Source of the DNA: Burkholderiales bacterium
Lineage (GTDB): Bacteria; Pseudomonadota; Gammaproteobacteria; Burkholderiales; Casimicrobiaceae
Direction: 5' to 3'
DNA length: 45,342 nt
NCBI GenBank assembly: GCA_025352105.1
Contig: JANXUB010000031.1
Coordinates: forward strand, 1 to 45,342
Shown: positions 25,127-33,686 of the stretch, piece after piece
How positions within the stretch are numbered: the stretch's first letter is position 1
How the letters are laid out: the number at the start of each line of letters is the position of its first letter
Notes under the pieces: model-generated
Seen by the model: the letters and a program-made list of their open reading frames with translations, nothing else
What the model was told of the DNA's origin: nothing
Databases searched by the model: none
Made by a program: the position numbers and the translations under genes

Positions 25127-26515
25127 TCAGTCGGTCGCCAGCAGCTGGCTCTTCAGCCAGTTGTTCACGACGGCTCTCGGCACACCTCGCGTACGGCAAT
25201 GCAAAGCGTCGGTGCCGTACCAAGGGTGGTCTGGCTTTCCGATGATGCCGACGATGGTGTAGCCGGGCATGGCATCGCGATACACAGCGAGGGCTCTTTC
25301 GTCGTAGTCGGCAAATTTTCCGCCCACGATAGGCACGTAAACACGGTCGTTAAGAATGAGGCTGTTGGTGTACGCCGACGTGGTCGCGGGCGACGCGGGA
25401 GCGAGCGCATTCGGAACAAAAATGTCCTGGCACAGCACGCGGTAAACCTCAAAGCCTTCTTTTTTGAAGCTCTCTGCAACGTGGTCGTAGGCGGCGTTTA
25501 CTTTCGCGTCCTCGGACTCTGCAATCAGAATTTTGCGCGGTGCGAGAAACTTTCCCCAGCAGTCGATATGACCGATGTACGTGCCGGATGGATCGGTCAG
25601 CACGTGATAGGTGTGGATGCCCATGAAGCGATTGAACTGCTCAAGAATGTATTTCATGCGCGCGTCGATGATCGCTGCACAGGGATTGGGCGACTGATCC
25701 GGCGTCACGGTCGGCAGTTCGTTCTGCGTGGCGACCAGATATGACGAGGCAACAATGCCATCGCCCGTGGTCATGTAATTGCCGCCGACATCGAGCAGGC
25801 CGGTGAAGTACCAGTTGTGCGCGTCGATGGGCGGCAGCTTCTTTTTTTCGTTCCAGACGGCGCTATTCCACACGAGGATGGGCGCGTTCAGGTAATCCGA
25901 AAAACGGTCGGCACCGTAGTCATCGTTGGGTCGAAAAATCCCTGCGCCTTCGTCGGTGTTCAAGCCCACAGGTTCTTCCACGAGGCCCACCAAACCGCCG
26001 CCGAGCGTGGTGTACAGATGCTTGGCGATACCGAAATTACCGGTGTGCTGGTTCTGCACCCACCACGGGCCGTAGTCACGCGTCCAGTAGGTGTCGGTAT
26101 CCCACGGCACGAAGTGAACGAGGTTGGGATCGAAGGCAAGCGCCTCCGATTGCGCGGTGGCGGTCAGGCTTTCGATCACCGCGCTGAGTTGATCGAGATC
26201 GGCACACATCACAAAGATATGCACCGGCTGCGCGGAATCCGCCTGCTGCATGTGCACGATCAGCTCGTTCGGAATGCCGAATGCACGCGGCCCGCCCTTG
26301 GGCCGCTGAATATGCTCAGCGGGTGGTGCGACGGTGCCGGGGTAAGCGATCAACACGCCACCCATCGGCGCAAACTCCGCAACCGCCATCACCGGAGACG
26401 GCGTGTCGTTGCGATAAATCTTGCTGCTACGCGGCGCGGCACATCCGGTGCGCTTGGCAAATTCAAGCGCCAGTCGACGAGAGGACGGGCGGCGGAGAAG
26501 CGGTTTTTCGGTCAT
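25127..26515 (-). CDS. peptidyl-arginine/agmatine deiminase-family enzyme
   Basis: A 462-residue guanidino-group modifying enzyme of the GME superfamily. The catalytic set is complete: Asp147 in YWTRDYGPW, His316 and Asp318 in IGHIDCWGKF, and the nucleophile Cys440 in DALHCRTRGVP. There is no signal peptide, so it is probably cytoplasmic, acting on agmatine, free arginine or a related compound rather than exported protein. It is longer than classical agmatine deiminase (about 365). It is the third gene after two ParA-like genes (51-base gap) and is convergent with lodB. An operon with the ParA genes is possible. Confidence 0.9.
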   Translation of the reverse strand: MTEKPLLRRPSSRRLALEFAKRTGCAAPRSSKIYRNDTPSPVMAVAEFAPMGGVLIAYPGTVAPPAEHIQRPKGGPRAFGIPNELIVHMQQADSAQPVHIFVMCADLDQLSAVIESLTATAQSEALAFDPNLVHFVPWDTDTYWTRDYGPWWVQNQHTGNFGIAKHLYTTLGGGLVGLVEEPVGLNTDEGAGIFRPNDDYGADRFSDYLNAPILVWNSAVWNEKKKLPPIDAHNWYFTGLLDVGGNYMTTGDGIVASSYLVATQNELPTVTPDQSPNPCAAIIDARMKYILEQFNRFMGIHTYHVLTDPSGTYIGHIDCWGKFLAPRKILIAESEDAKVNAAYDHVAESFKKEGFEVYRVLCQDIFVPNALAPASPATTSAYTNSLILNDRVYVPIVGGKFADYDERALAVYRDAMPGYTIVGIIGKPDHPWYGTDALHCRTRGVPRAVVNNWLKSQLLATD

Positions 26516-26566
26516 GTTTCAGTTTCAGCTCAAGGCTGTTGATGAGTAAGTCAGAACCTAAGCCGC

Positions 26567-27271
26567 TTAGGCAATCTGCACGACCCCAGGCTGCACGGCG
26601 ACCTCCACCGGCGTTTCAGGAACCCCCAACTCACGCACACGGTTGAGCTGCCCCTTGATCCAGTCGACGAGCGGCACCCACGCTTCGATCTGCTGCTCGG
26701 TGCGCGATGCTGGCAGGTCATAGATCGACACGCCGTCTCGCGCGCATTGCGGGTACACCACGCTGTCAGGCACGAACATCACAACCGGCAAGCCGCTGCG
26801 CTTGAAAAAACTGTTCAATTCCTGTGCCATGCGAGTGCGGCTATCGGTGCGGCTGCCGACCAGGCCAATGGCTACTTTGCCGGACTGCAGGTTTGGATCA
26901 GCATGCAACTTGATCAAAAATTTGGCGGTCGCCTCGATATCAAACACTGACGGATTAACCGGCACCAGCACGCAATTTGCGCGCGATAACAGATAAGTCC
27001 GATCCGCGCGACGCAAGCGGGCGTGCGTGTCAATCACCATCCACTGCGGCGCAAAAGCACGCAGCTCCTCCATATCGGTTTCTTCGTTCCACGCCATGAT
27101 TTTTGGCAGCATCGTGGGACGCCGAGCGAGCCAGTTGGTAGAGGATTGCTGCTTGTCAAGATCCATGATCACGACACGCTGCTTGGTCGACGCGAGCATG
27201 CCAGCGATGTTGGTGCTCAGAGTGGATTTACCGGCTCCACCTTTAGGATTTGCAATGAGTATCGTGAACAT
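26567..27271 (-). CDS. ParA/MinD-like ATPase, second of a tandem pair
   Basis: A 234-residue deviant-Walker ATPase with KGGAGKST at residues 10-17, DLDKQQSS for the ADP-sensing loop and WMVIDTHA as Walker B. The overall shape is that of a ParA-type positioning or partitioning protein. No parB or centromere-like repeats are visible nearby. It is clearly a paralog of the gene just upstream: WLARRP, APQW.VID, the VLVPV segment and CARDGVSIYDLP recur. The ATG at 27271 follows the paralog's stop by 17 bases. The cargo is unknown. Confidence 0.9.
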   Translation of the reverse strand: MFTILIANPKGGAGKSTLSTNIAGMLASTKQRVVIMDLDKQQSSTNWLARRPTMLPKIMAWNEETDMEELRAFAPQWMVIDTHARLRRADRTYLLSRANCVLVPVNPSVFDIEATAKFLIKLHADPNLQSGKVAIGLVGSRTDSRTRMAQELNSFFKRSGLPVVMFVPDSVVYPQCARDGVSIYDLPASRTEQQIEAWVPLVDWIKGQLNRVRELGVPETPVEVAVQPGVVQIA

Positions 27272-27288
27272 GCGGGGAGTGTATCGTC

Positions 27289-27945
27289 CTAGTGGTGACC
27301 GTGGGCCGCTTTGGCAGCAACGCGCTGCTGCAGCCAGTGAAAAATTGGCGGCCAGTCAGACCACGCCTCTTCTGCTCGCGACCGAGGTAAATCAAAAATG
27401 GAGAGTCCATCGCGCGCCGCGTGCACATACAGCTGCGAGTCGCGTACGTGCGAGATGACATCAAGCGACAAGGGCGATAAAAATTCATCGAGATCGGAAG
27501 CGGCCACGGTGCGACCGTCCACCTTGGAGCCGACGATGGCAACGGCGCGTTTGCCATCTTTCACCGGTTTCAACGTCGCCAATTCCGAAAGAAAATCTGC
27601 CGTCGCTTCAAAGTCAAACGTCGAGGTTGATACCGGCACCAGCACAGCGTCTGCGGCCTTGACCAACTCGGCGAGCTCGGCTCCGTGAATCCCGGCGGGC
27701 GCGTCAATCACCAACCATTGCGGGGCATAGTCGCGAATGATTTTGGCGTCGGTATCGGGCAGCGCGCCGCGAACCTCAGGAAAGCCACGCGGTCGTCGCG
27801 CCAACCAGCGCGCCGCAGAGCGCTGCCGATCTCGATCAAGAATGACGACGCGTTGACGCTTGCCAGCCAGATAGGCCGCCAGACTCGTGGCGATGGTCGT
27901 CTTGCCCGCACCGCCTTTTGGGTTAGCCACAAGAACCGTAAACAT
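27289..27945 (-). CDS. ParA/MinD-like ATPase, first of a tandem pair
   Basis: A 218-residue protein from the ATG at 27943-27945, chosen because MFTVLVANPKGGAGKTT then matches the start of its paralog; three further upstream codons are open. Deviant Walker A is KGGAGKTT, the switch region is DRDRQRSAARW, and Walker B is PQWLVIDAPAG. The C-terminus ends AKAAHGHH. The duplicated genes probably arose by local tandem duplication followed by divergence. Because a ParB-like partner is absent, a role in placing a protein complex is more likely than plasmid segregation. Confidence 0.9.
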   Translation of the reverse strand: MFTVLVANPKGGAGKTTIATSLAAYLAGKRQRVVILDRDRQRSAARWLARRPRGFPEVRGALPDTDAKIIRDYAPQWLVIDAPAGIHGAELAELVKAADAVLVPVSTSTFDFEATADFLSELATLKPVKDGKRAVAIVGSKVDGRTVAASDLDEFLSPLSLDVISHVRDSQLYVHAARDGLSIFDLPRSRAEEAWSDWPPIFHWLQQRVAAKAAHGHH

Positions 27946-28339
27946 GACGCCCAAGCCCCCACTGCCTCAACATGATGAGCGCAGTATAGGGCAGGAATCG
28001 GGCCCTATTCCGCGTCTCGGCGTTGCGATTGGGCTCGATGAAGCGACGGCAAATATTTCTCCCGCATCGCACCCAGACCGGAGTACCGATTTTTCGGCGA
28101 GCAAAACCGACGATAATCAAACAGCTTTTCCACCGAATCCCTATTTTATTGGGGCTACAACTTAAAAAAGTCTATAGTCGACTTTAGATAAAAACCTCGT
28201 TTACCCCCTACGAACAGGGGATTTCACGAAAAAGCTGTCAGTCTGATCCGTTCAACGTCTGCTGCCGCATCACGTTGGCCACATGGCATCACCTGCAAGA
28301 ATACGGCCAAAATCTCAGGCAATACGCTGGACAAAAAAC
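27946..28339. other. divergent intergenic region with element copy C
   Basis: The 394-base region contains dispersed element copy C (28121-28238). On each side there are about 100-175 bases without a recognisable gene. No convincing promoter was picked out. Confidence 0.5.
28121..28238. repeat. dispersed palindromic element, copy C (118 bp)
   Basis: Left end ACAGCTTTTCC, right end AAAAAGCTGT. The left arm continues ...CCCTATTTTATTGGGGCT and the right arm begins ACCCCCTACGAACAGGGG. The centre includes the palindromic stretch AGTCTATAGTCGACTTTAG. Together with copy A this is the best-preserved example. The right flank CAGTCTGATCCG matches AAGCTGATCCG next to copy A. Confidence 0.85.
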
Positions 28340-29404
28340 ATGACGCCTTTGCAAAGGATCCTCGGCATCGATTTGCCTGTCATTCAGGCCCCAATGGCAG
28401 GCATTCAAGCCTCCGCGATGGCGGTCGCCGTTTCCAATGCGGGTGGCCTCGGCTCGCTGCCGGGCGCGATGCTGACGCTTGACGCGCTGAAACGCGAGCT
28501 CGCCGCGATTCGGGCGCAAACCGACCAGCCGTACAACGTGAATTTTTTTTGTCACGTTCCGCCGACACCGAGCGAGGAACGTGAGGCGCGCTGGCGTGAT
28601 GCGTTGGCACCGTACTTTGCAGAATTCGGCATCGATCCCGCAACGATTCCGGCTGGTGCCGGACGCATGCCATTCACGGCTGAAGTCGCTGATGTCATCG
28701 CCGAATTCAAGCCGCCGATTGTCAGTTTTCATTTCGGATTACCCACGCCCGAATTGATGAGCCGCGTGCGCTCGTGGGGCGCAAAAATCCTGTCGTCCGC
28801 CACGACCGTCGACGAAGCGCGCTGGCTTGCAGCGCACGGTGTCGACGCCATCATCGCCCAGGGGCTTGAGGCCGGGGGCCATCGCGGCATCTTCCTGTCG
28901 AGCGACCTCACCACGCAGGTCGGCACGTTCGCCCTGTTGGCGCAGATTGTGCGCGCGGTGAACGTGCCGGTGATCGCAGCGGGCGGCATCGCGGATGCTG
29001 CGGGCATCAAAGCGGCGCTGTCACTCGGCGCAATCGCCGCACAAGTGGGCACGGTGTACATGTTGTGTCCCGAAGCATCGACCAGCGCGCCACATCGTGC
29101 AGCGCTCCAGAGCGAAGCAGCACGGCATACGGCGCTGACCAATCTTTTCACCGGACGTCCAGCGCGCGGCATCGTCAACCGCCTCATGCGCGAGTTGGGT
29201 TCGATCAGCGCAGCAGCGCCCGAATTTCCGCTCGCGACCGCAGCCATCGCGCCGCTACGTGCTGCCGCAGAAAAACTCGGAAGCGGTGATTTTTCACCGC
29301 TGTGGTCCGGTCAAAATGCGAGCGGATGCAAAGAGATTGGAGCCGCTGAGCTCACGCGGGAACTGGCCGACGACGCGGCGCAACAGATTCGCGAGTACAA
29401 ATAA
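28340..29404 (+). CDS. nitronate monooxygenase family protein
   Basis: A 354-residue FMN-dependent TIM-barrel enzyme of the 2-nitropropane dioxygenase family that oxidises alkyl nitronates. Landmarks: VIQAPMAGIQASAMAVAVSN, GGLGSLPG, FHFGLP, QGLEAGGHRG (with the catalytic His), PVIAAGGIAD, and AAQVGTVYMLCPEAS. I chose the ATG at 28340 (MTPLQRILGI). An ATG 19 codons upstream is in frame but its product is not family-like and lies nearer to element C. The true substrate is unknown; some relatives are enoyl reductases. The next gene, an HD protein, starts 18 bases after its stop. Confidence 0.93.
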   Translation: MTPLQRILGIDLPVIQAPMAGIQASAMAVAVSNAGGLGSLPGAMLTLDALKRELAAIRAQTDQPYNVNFFCHVPPTPSEEREARWRDALAPYFAEFGIDPATIPAGAGRMPFTAEVADVIAEFKPPIVSFHFGLPTPELMSRVRSWGAKILSSATTVDEARWLAAHGVDAIIAQGLEAGGHRGIFLSSDLTTQVGTFALLAQIVRAVNVPVIAAGGIADAAGIKAALSLGAIAAQVGTVYMLCPEASTSAPHRAALQSEAARHTALTNLFTGRPARGIVNRLMRELGSISAAAPEFPLATAAIAPLRAAAEKLGSGDFSPLWSGQNASGCKEIGAAELTRELADDAAQQIREYK

Positions 29405-29422
29405 TCAGTTGCGCTCGCCATC

Positions 29423-30055
29423 ATGACAAATCCGACAAGTCACCTTACTCGTTGGCAACTGATGTGGCAGCAACTGGGCGTACTCAGCCCCGGCGCAGAG
29501 CTTTTAGCTGACGTAATTCATCGCTACGCAGAGCCGCATCGCCACTATCACACGATGCAGCACCTCAACGAGTGTTTCGTCAATTTCGATCAGGTTCGCG
29601 TTGAAGCGACGCACCCCGCCGAGATCGAACTCGCGCTTTGGTTTCATGATGTGATTTACGACGTAACCAGTCACACCAATGAGCAACACAGCGCAGATTG
29701 GGCTCATTCAGTCGTGTTGAACGCTGGCGGTTCAGCAACGGTGGCCGACCGGGTGCACAAACTGGTGATGGTCACCGCTCACAACGCGCTGCCACGCTCG
29801 CTGGACGAACACATTTTGGTCGATGTAGACCTGTCCATTCTGGGCGCTGAATCCGCGCGCTTTGCCGAATACGAAACACAAGTTCGCGCTGAATATTCGT
29901 GGGTTCCCGAAGCAACGTATCGCAGCAAACGCGCAGAGATTCTGCAAACGTTTCTGGATCGAAAAACCATCTACAACACGGCGCATTTCAAGGCGAGCAA
30001 TGAAGCCAAAGCGCGCCGCAATTTGGCCGCCTCGATTGCAAATCTGATCGGCTAG
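29423..30055 (+). CDS. HD-domain metal-dependent phosphohydrolase-like protein
   Basis: A 210-residue cytoplasmic protein. The metal-binding residues are in YAEPHRHYHTMQHL (with several His) and the HD pair in LWFHDVIYD, with a later VDVDLSILG. This conserved proteobacterial family (often annotated as predicted HD-superfamily hydrolase) has no known substrate. It follows the nitronate monooxygenase gene by 18 bases on the same strand, probably in one transcript. A REP-like inverted pair begins four bases after its stop. Confidence 0.9.
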   Translation: MTNPTSHLTRWQLMWQQLGVLSPGAELLADVIHRYAEPHRHYHTMQHLNECFVNFDQVRVEATHPAEIELALWFHDVIYDVTSHTNEQHSADWAHSVVLNAGGSATVADRVHKLVMVTAHNALPRSLDEHILVDVDLSILGAESARFAEYETQVRAEYSWVPEATYRSKRAEILQTFLDRKTIYNTAHFKASNEAKARRNLAASIANLIG

Positions 30056-30059
30056 CCCG

Positions 30060-30144
30060 CGTAGCCTCGATGCAGCTACAGCGGAATCGAGGATCGTCGC
30101 TCGGGGATGTACCTCGATTCCGCTGTAGCTGCATCGAGGCTACG
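30060..30144. repeat. REP-like perfect inverted pair (33-bp arms)
   Basis: Two exact 33-bp arms, CGTAGCCTCGATGCAGC... (30060-30092) and its complement (30112-30144), are separated by 19 bases. Each arm also has internal symmetry, CCTCGAT...ATCGAGG, and so resembles a single REP unit. The sequence is reminiscent of the GTAGCCCGGATG...AATCCGGG REP class mobilised by RAYT transposases in proteobacteria. That is a comparison from memory. It sits between the HD gene and the glcG-like gene and would form a very stable hairpin, acting as a bidirectional terminator or mRNA stabiliser. Confidence 0.88.
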
Positions 30145-30167
30145 AAACACTCAGTCGATATGCAACG

Positions 30168-30671
30168 CTAAAACTCAATCGCATCGGCAATCGCCTTGAT
30201 GCCCGCTTTCGCGCACACATCATCCGCTTCGCCGCCCGGTGCGCCCGAGACGCCAATGCCGCCTAGCGTGCTGCCGCCCGCTTCGATGACTTGCCCACCG
30301 CCCGCCGCGAATACCTTTGGGTGCGAACGAATCGCGCTCATGGGTTTACCTGCCTGCGTTTCGACGCCGAGCGCAGCGGTGGAAATGCGAAAGCTCACGG
30401 CCGTCCACGCCTTGTTCGGCGCGATATCGACCGTGTGTGCACCGGCGAAGCGATCACGCAAAAGCACCTGCACGAGACCCGCGCGATCAACCACGGCGAC
30501 GGTCACCTGATAGCCATCTTTGCGGCATTGTTCGAGCGCAGCTTTGGCGGCGGTCAATGCGGTTTCAGGCGTCAGGGATTTAGTTGAGAACGTGGCGTCC
30601 TGAGCGCTGACGGTCACGACCGCCGACGCGATCAACGCAGCCGCTGTCCGTAAAACAGTGCGAAAACTCAT
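30168..30671 (-). CDS. GlcG/HbpS-like heme-degrading-type exported protein
   Basis: The protein has 167 residues from the ATG at 30669-30671, preceded by GGAGGG five bases upstream; an ATG six codons earlier lacks such a site. A Sec signal (MSFRTVLRTAAALIASAVVTVSA) is followed by a GlcG domain (DUF336): LTPETALTAAKAALEQC, VTVAVVDRAG, RDRFAGAHTVDIAPNKAWTA, GGGQVIEAG, and GGIGVSGAPGGEADDVCAKA. Family members include GlcG and the heme-binding HbpS; function here is unassigned. The C-terminus is complete. Confidence 0.9.
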   Translation of the reverse strand: MSFRTVLRTAAALIASAVVTVSAQDATFSTKSLTPETALTAAKAALEQCRKDGYQVTVAVVDRAGLVQVLLRDRFAGAHTVDIAPNKAWTAVSFRISTAALGVETQAGKPMSAIRSHPKVFAAGGGQVIEAGGSTLGGIGVSGAPGGEADDVCAKAGIKAIADAIEF

Positions 30672-30714
30672 AAAAGCCCTCCAAATCAACCGACTTGCGC
30701 CATTATCAACCGTC

Positions 30715-30750
30715 AGCCCACGAGTAATAAGGCTTTAAGCCGAAAGCTGT
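30715..30750. repeat. dispersed palindromic element, single right arm (copy D)
   Basis: This 36-base sequence, starting AGCCC and ending CGAAAGCTGT, has the same length and spacing as the right arm of copy A; 26 of 36 bases match. The partner arm is not recognisable. The end falls on the first base of the sequence complementary to the Nudix gene stop, so that stop reads TAA-CAGCTTT on the minus strand. Confidence 0.6.
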
Positions 30751-31280
30751 TAGTCAATCTTTGCGTCTAAGAGCGTGAACTCGCCTTTGCGCCGACATTC
30801 GAAGTAGTGCTCAAGCGCTGTCTTCACAGTGCGAAACGCGAGTTCTTTCCACGGAATCTCGTCCTCGCGAAACAGGCGAATTTCAGTGCTCTCCGGGGTA
30901 GTCGCGTATTTCGCCTCGCTCATCGTGCCGAGATACATCATGTGAACCTGCGAGATGTAGGGCACCGAGAGCACGGTGAGCAGCGGCCCGAGCGTGACGG
31001 TGGCAACGGCCTCTTCAAACAGCTCGCGCTGCGCGCCCTCTTCGACGGTTTCGTTGTTCTCCATGAACCCAGCGGGAAGCGTCCATTTGCCGAGTCGTGG
31101 TTCGATGCCGCGAAGGCAGAGCATCACTTTGTCCTCAAACACCGGGACGACGCCGCAGACGATTTTCGGATTTGAATAGTGAACCGTGCCGCAAGCGGGG
31201 CAAACGTAGCGCGCGCGTTGATCGCCTTCCGGAATCGTCAGCGCAATGTCCGCGCTACCGCAGGTCGAGCAAAACTTCAA
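30750..31280 (-). CDS. Nudix hydrolase with zinc ribbon
   Basis: A 176-residue protein. An N-terminal CxxC...CPAC zinc ribbon ([26 protein letters not shown]) is followed by a Nudix domain with box [21 protein letters not shown], whose last Gly is Ala here. The arrangement resembles NudC-type NADH/mRNA-cap pyrophosphatases, although the protein is shorter than E. coli NudC. It shares four bases (ATGA) with the end of orn, so the two are coupled. The stop codon lies on the edge of a single-arm repeat. Substrate unknown. Confidence 0.92.
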   Translation of the reverse strand: MKFCSTCGSADIALTIPEGDQRARYVCPACGTVHYSNPKIVCGVVPVFEDKVMLCLRGIEPRLGKWTLPAGFMENNETVEEGAQRELFEEAVATVTLGPLLTVLSVPYISQVHMMYLGTMSEAKYATTPESTEIRLFREDEIPWKELAFRTVKTALEHYFECRRKGEFTLLDAKID

Positions 31281-31855
31281 GCCTTGGCCTCCACACGCTC
31301 CGCAACCGCAGGAAGTTTGATGAAGTGGTCGCGGTAATGCTTAAGCTCATCAATGCTTTCGTACACGTCGGCGAGCGCGGTGTGACGCGTCTTTTTCTGA
31401 AAGCTTTTTTTCACGTCGGGAGCCCAGCGCGACGCCAGCTCTTTGAGCGTGCTGACGTCCACGTTTCGGTAGTGAAAATAGGCTTCAAACGTTGGCATGT
31501 AGCGCACCATAAACCGTCGATCCTGATGCACGCTGTTACCACAGAGCGGGCTCACGCCTTTCGGCACGTAATTCGCGAGAAAGTCGATCATCTGCGTCGA
31601 TGCTTCGGCTTCAGTCATCGTCGAGGCTTTCACTTTTTCGATCAATCCGGATCGACCATGCGTGTTTTTGTTCCATTCGTCCATCGCATCGAGCACGCTG
31701 TCGGCCTGATGGATGACAAGCACCGGCCCTTCGGCGATGGTGTTTAGATCTTTGTCGGTGATCACAACCGCCACCTCCAGCACTCGGCAAACTTCCGGGT
31801 CGAGGCCGGACATTTCCATATCGAGCCAGACGAGATGATTTTGGTTTTGTGCCAT
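31277..31855 (-). CDS. orn: oligoribonuclease
   Basis: Orn degrades short RNA oligomers, the last step of RNA turnover, and cleaves pGpG. It has 192 residues from the ATG at 31853-31855, with the DEDDh exonuclease motifs [23 protein letters not shown] and a final [21 protein letters not shown]. The open frame extends 111 codons upstream but opposite the M48 peptidase gene and without homology. The start lies just 118 bases from that divergent gene. orn divergent from M48-phhB-rsgA is a familiar betaproteobacterial layout. Confidence 0.95.
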   Translation of the reverse strand: MAQNQNHLVWLDMEMSGLDPEVCRVLEVAVVITDKDLNTIAEGPVLVIHQADSVLDAMDEWNKNTHGRSGLIEKVKASTMTEAEASTQMIDFLANYVPKGVSPLCGNSVHQDRRFMVRYMPTFEAYFHYRNVDVSTLKELASRWAPDVKKSFQKKTRHTALADVYESIDELKHYRDHFIKLPAVAERVEAKA

Positions 31856-31972
31856 AGGATGCCGGTAACGATGAGACAAGAAAGCGGAAAAGCGCGAAAA
31901 AAGGGCCGTTGCGGCCCAGCGTCGCGACCCAATATAGTCAACAATCAGGTCAATACAATTTTCCCACAGCGC

Positions 31973-33301
31973 ATGCCGTCCGACACCCTCACCGCCGTTT
32001 CTGCCGTTTCTGCCGTTTCTGCCCTCCCCGCTGTTTCCGCCACGTCGTTTGCTTCGGTGATGATGGTGGCGCTGCTCGCGAACTATTTCATCGAGCGATG
32101 GTTGCTCAATCGCCAGTTGCGACATGTCGCGTCTTGGCGCGATGAAGTACCGGAGCCGTTCGCCGAACGCATCACGCTCACCGAGCATCAGCGCGCCGCT
32201 GACTACACGCTCGCCAAAGGCACGTTCACCAAGGTCGAGTCAGCCATTGGGCTGACTGTTTCTGCGCTCATTCTGTTTGGCGGATTGAGTCGGTTATGGG
32301 GGTTCACGTTGCCACTCGCGGACACGCCGATCCTGCGTGAGGTTGCGCTGGTGGCGCTTTTGTCGCTGGTGACGGGCGTTGTCTCGGTACCGCTGTCGTA
32401 CTACAGCACGTTCAATATCGAAGAAAAATTTGGCTTCAACAAGACGACGAAGACGACGTTTTGGGTGGATCTGGTGAAGGGCAGCCTTTTATCTGCTGCG
32501 CTGGTGTTGCCGCTGGCGGCACTGGTGTTCTGGTTGATGCGCTCGGCGGGGCCGCTGTGGTGGCTTTATGCGTGGTTGGTGTTTATTGGCTTTCAGTTGC
32601 TGATGCTGGCGCTTTATCCAACTTTTATCGCGCCGCTGTTCAACAAATTTTCTGCGCTCGATTCCGGCGAAACAAAAACTGCGATTGAGGGCCTCCTAAA
32701 ACGCACGGAGTTCGAAAGTAAGGGCCTCTTCGTGATGGACGGCTCAAAGCGTTCGGCGCATGGCAACGCGTATTTCACAGGCTTCGGCAAGGGCAAGCGC
32801 ATTGTGTTTTTTGACACGCTGCTTGAGCGCCTGAGCAACAACGAAATCGTTGCCGTGCTCGCTCATGAGCTCGGCCATTTCAAGCGCAAACACATCGTGA
32901 AACGCATCGTGTTCATGGCGCTGGCGAGCCTTGCTTTTTTGGCCGCCGTCGCATGGGTGTTGCCGCAGCCGTGGCTCTACACCGCATTCGGTTTCGCCAC
33001 GGACACGGGCACGACGTCACCGGGCGTGGCGCTCATTTTGTTTTCGCTGGTGTTACCGCCGCTGTTGTTTTGGATGGCACCCATCGCGTCGGCGTATTCG
33101 CGAAAACATGAGTTCGAAGCGGATGCCTATGCGGCCCAAGTGTCGAGCAGCGATGATCTGATTGCCGCGCTAACGAAGCTCTACAAAGACAATGCGAACA
33201 CATTAACGCCCGATCCGATTTATTCCGCGTATCACCACTCGCATCCGCCGGCAATGATTCGCATCGCGCACTTGCGGGCGCAACCGGGGGTTTCGGCATG
33301 A
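31973..33301 (+). CDS. M48 family membrane metallopeptidase (Ste24-like)
   Basis: An integral-membrane zinc protease of 442 residues from the ATG at 31973; 46 upstream codons are open but not family-like and would overlap the orn promoter. Zinc ligands are in AHELGHF (His298, Glu299, His302), with the third in [10 protein letters not shown]. Several membrane segments surround them. Ste24/CAAX-type proteases cleave membrane proteins; the bacterial substrate is unknown. The N-terminus contains [10 protein letters not shown] from a 9-bp tandem repeat. Its stop overlaps the phhB start by four bases. Confidence 0.93.
   Translation: MPSDTLTAVSAVSAVSALPAVSATSFASVMMVALLANYFIERWLLNRQLRHVASWRDEVPEPFAERITLTEHQRAADYTLAKGTFTKVESAIGLTVSALILFGGLSRLWGFTLPLADTPILREVALVALLSLVTGVVSVPLSYYSTFNIEEKFGFNKTTKTTFWVDLVKGSLLSAALVLPLAALVFWLMRSAGPLWWLYAWLVFIGFQLLMLALYPTFIAPLFNKFSALDSGETKTAIEGLLKRTEFESKGLFVMDGSKRSAHGNAYFTGFGKGKRIVFFDTLLERLSNNEIVAVLAHELGHFKRKHIVKRIVFMALASLAFLAAVAWVLPQPWLYTAFGFATDTGTTSPGVALILFSLVLPPLLFWMAPIASAYSRKHEFEADAYAAQVSSSDDLIAALTKLYKDNANTLTPDPIYSAYHHSHPPAMIRIAHLRAQPGVSA
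31992..32027 (+). repeat. 9-bp tandem repeat inside the M48 peptidase gene
   Basis: GCCGTTTCT repeats at least three times exactly, then in degenerate form, giving [15 protein letters not shown] at residues 8-22. Since the period is 9, length change by slippage keeps the frame and alters only a low-complexity N-terminal tail. Confidence 0.75.
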
Positions 33302-33669
33302 GCAGTCCCGCTGCGATCGCGGTCGCGCTGGCCGATCTAGCGGCGCTCAACGCAGCGCCGCAACATGACCAGCCTGCGTTCAGCGCGGCACACATTGAAG
33401 CGCAATTGAGCGTGCTCCCCGACTGGGCTTTTCAGGGCGGAAAGATCGTCAAATCGTTTCGTTTTGCCAACTATTACGAAACGATGGTCTTCGTCAACGT
33501 CGTCGCCGCTATCGCACACAAAACCGACCACCACCCTGATCTTTCCGTGCATTACAACCGCTGCGAAGTCGCGTTTAATACGCATGACGTCGATCACGGC
33601 AAAGGCGGAATTTCCGTGAACGACTTTATCTGTGCTGCGCGGATCGAAACCGCTCGCCAACTTACCTAA
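33298..33669 (+). CDS. phhB: pterin-4a-carbinolamine dehydratase
   Basis: A 123-residue protein whose core (LPDWAFQGGKIVKSFRFANYYETM, AHKTDHHPDLSVHYNRCEVAFNTHD) is the DCoH/PhhB signature, including the three active-site His. PhhB regenerates tetrahydrobiopterin after aromatic-amino-acid hydroxylation and can have other roles when no hydroxylase is present. An N-terminal Ala-rich extension of about 30 residues is unusual. It shares ATGA with the M48 gene end and precedes rsgA by 17 bases, so the three genes form one likely operon. Confidence 0.93.
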   Translation: MSSPAAIAVALADLAALNAAPQHDQPAFSAAHIEAQLSVLPDWAFQGGKIVKSFRFANYYETMVFVNVVAAIAHKTDHHPDLSVHYNRCEVAFNTHDVDHGKGGISVNDFICAARIETARQLT

Positions 33670-33686
33670 AAACACAAAGAAATCGA

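Noticed and set aside
26567-27945. Plasmid or phage partition locus
   Set aside because: No parB, parS-like repeats, integrase or replication gene; surroundings are chromosomal.
28289-29247. Long minus-strand open frames opposite the nitronate monooxygenase gene
   Set aside because: They are antisense shadows of a clear enzyme gene with GC-rich codon use; no family-like residues.
31856-32188. Extension of the orn open frame by 111 codons
   Set aside because: It is antisense to the M48 peptidase gene, low-complexity ([12 protein letters not shown]) and unlike Orn, whose start is [17 protein letters not shown].
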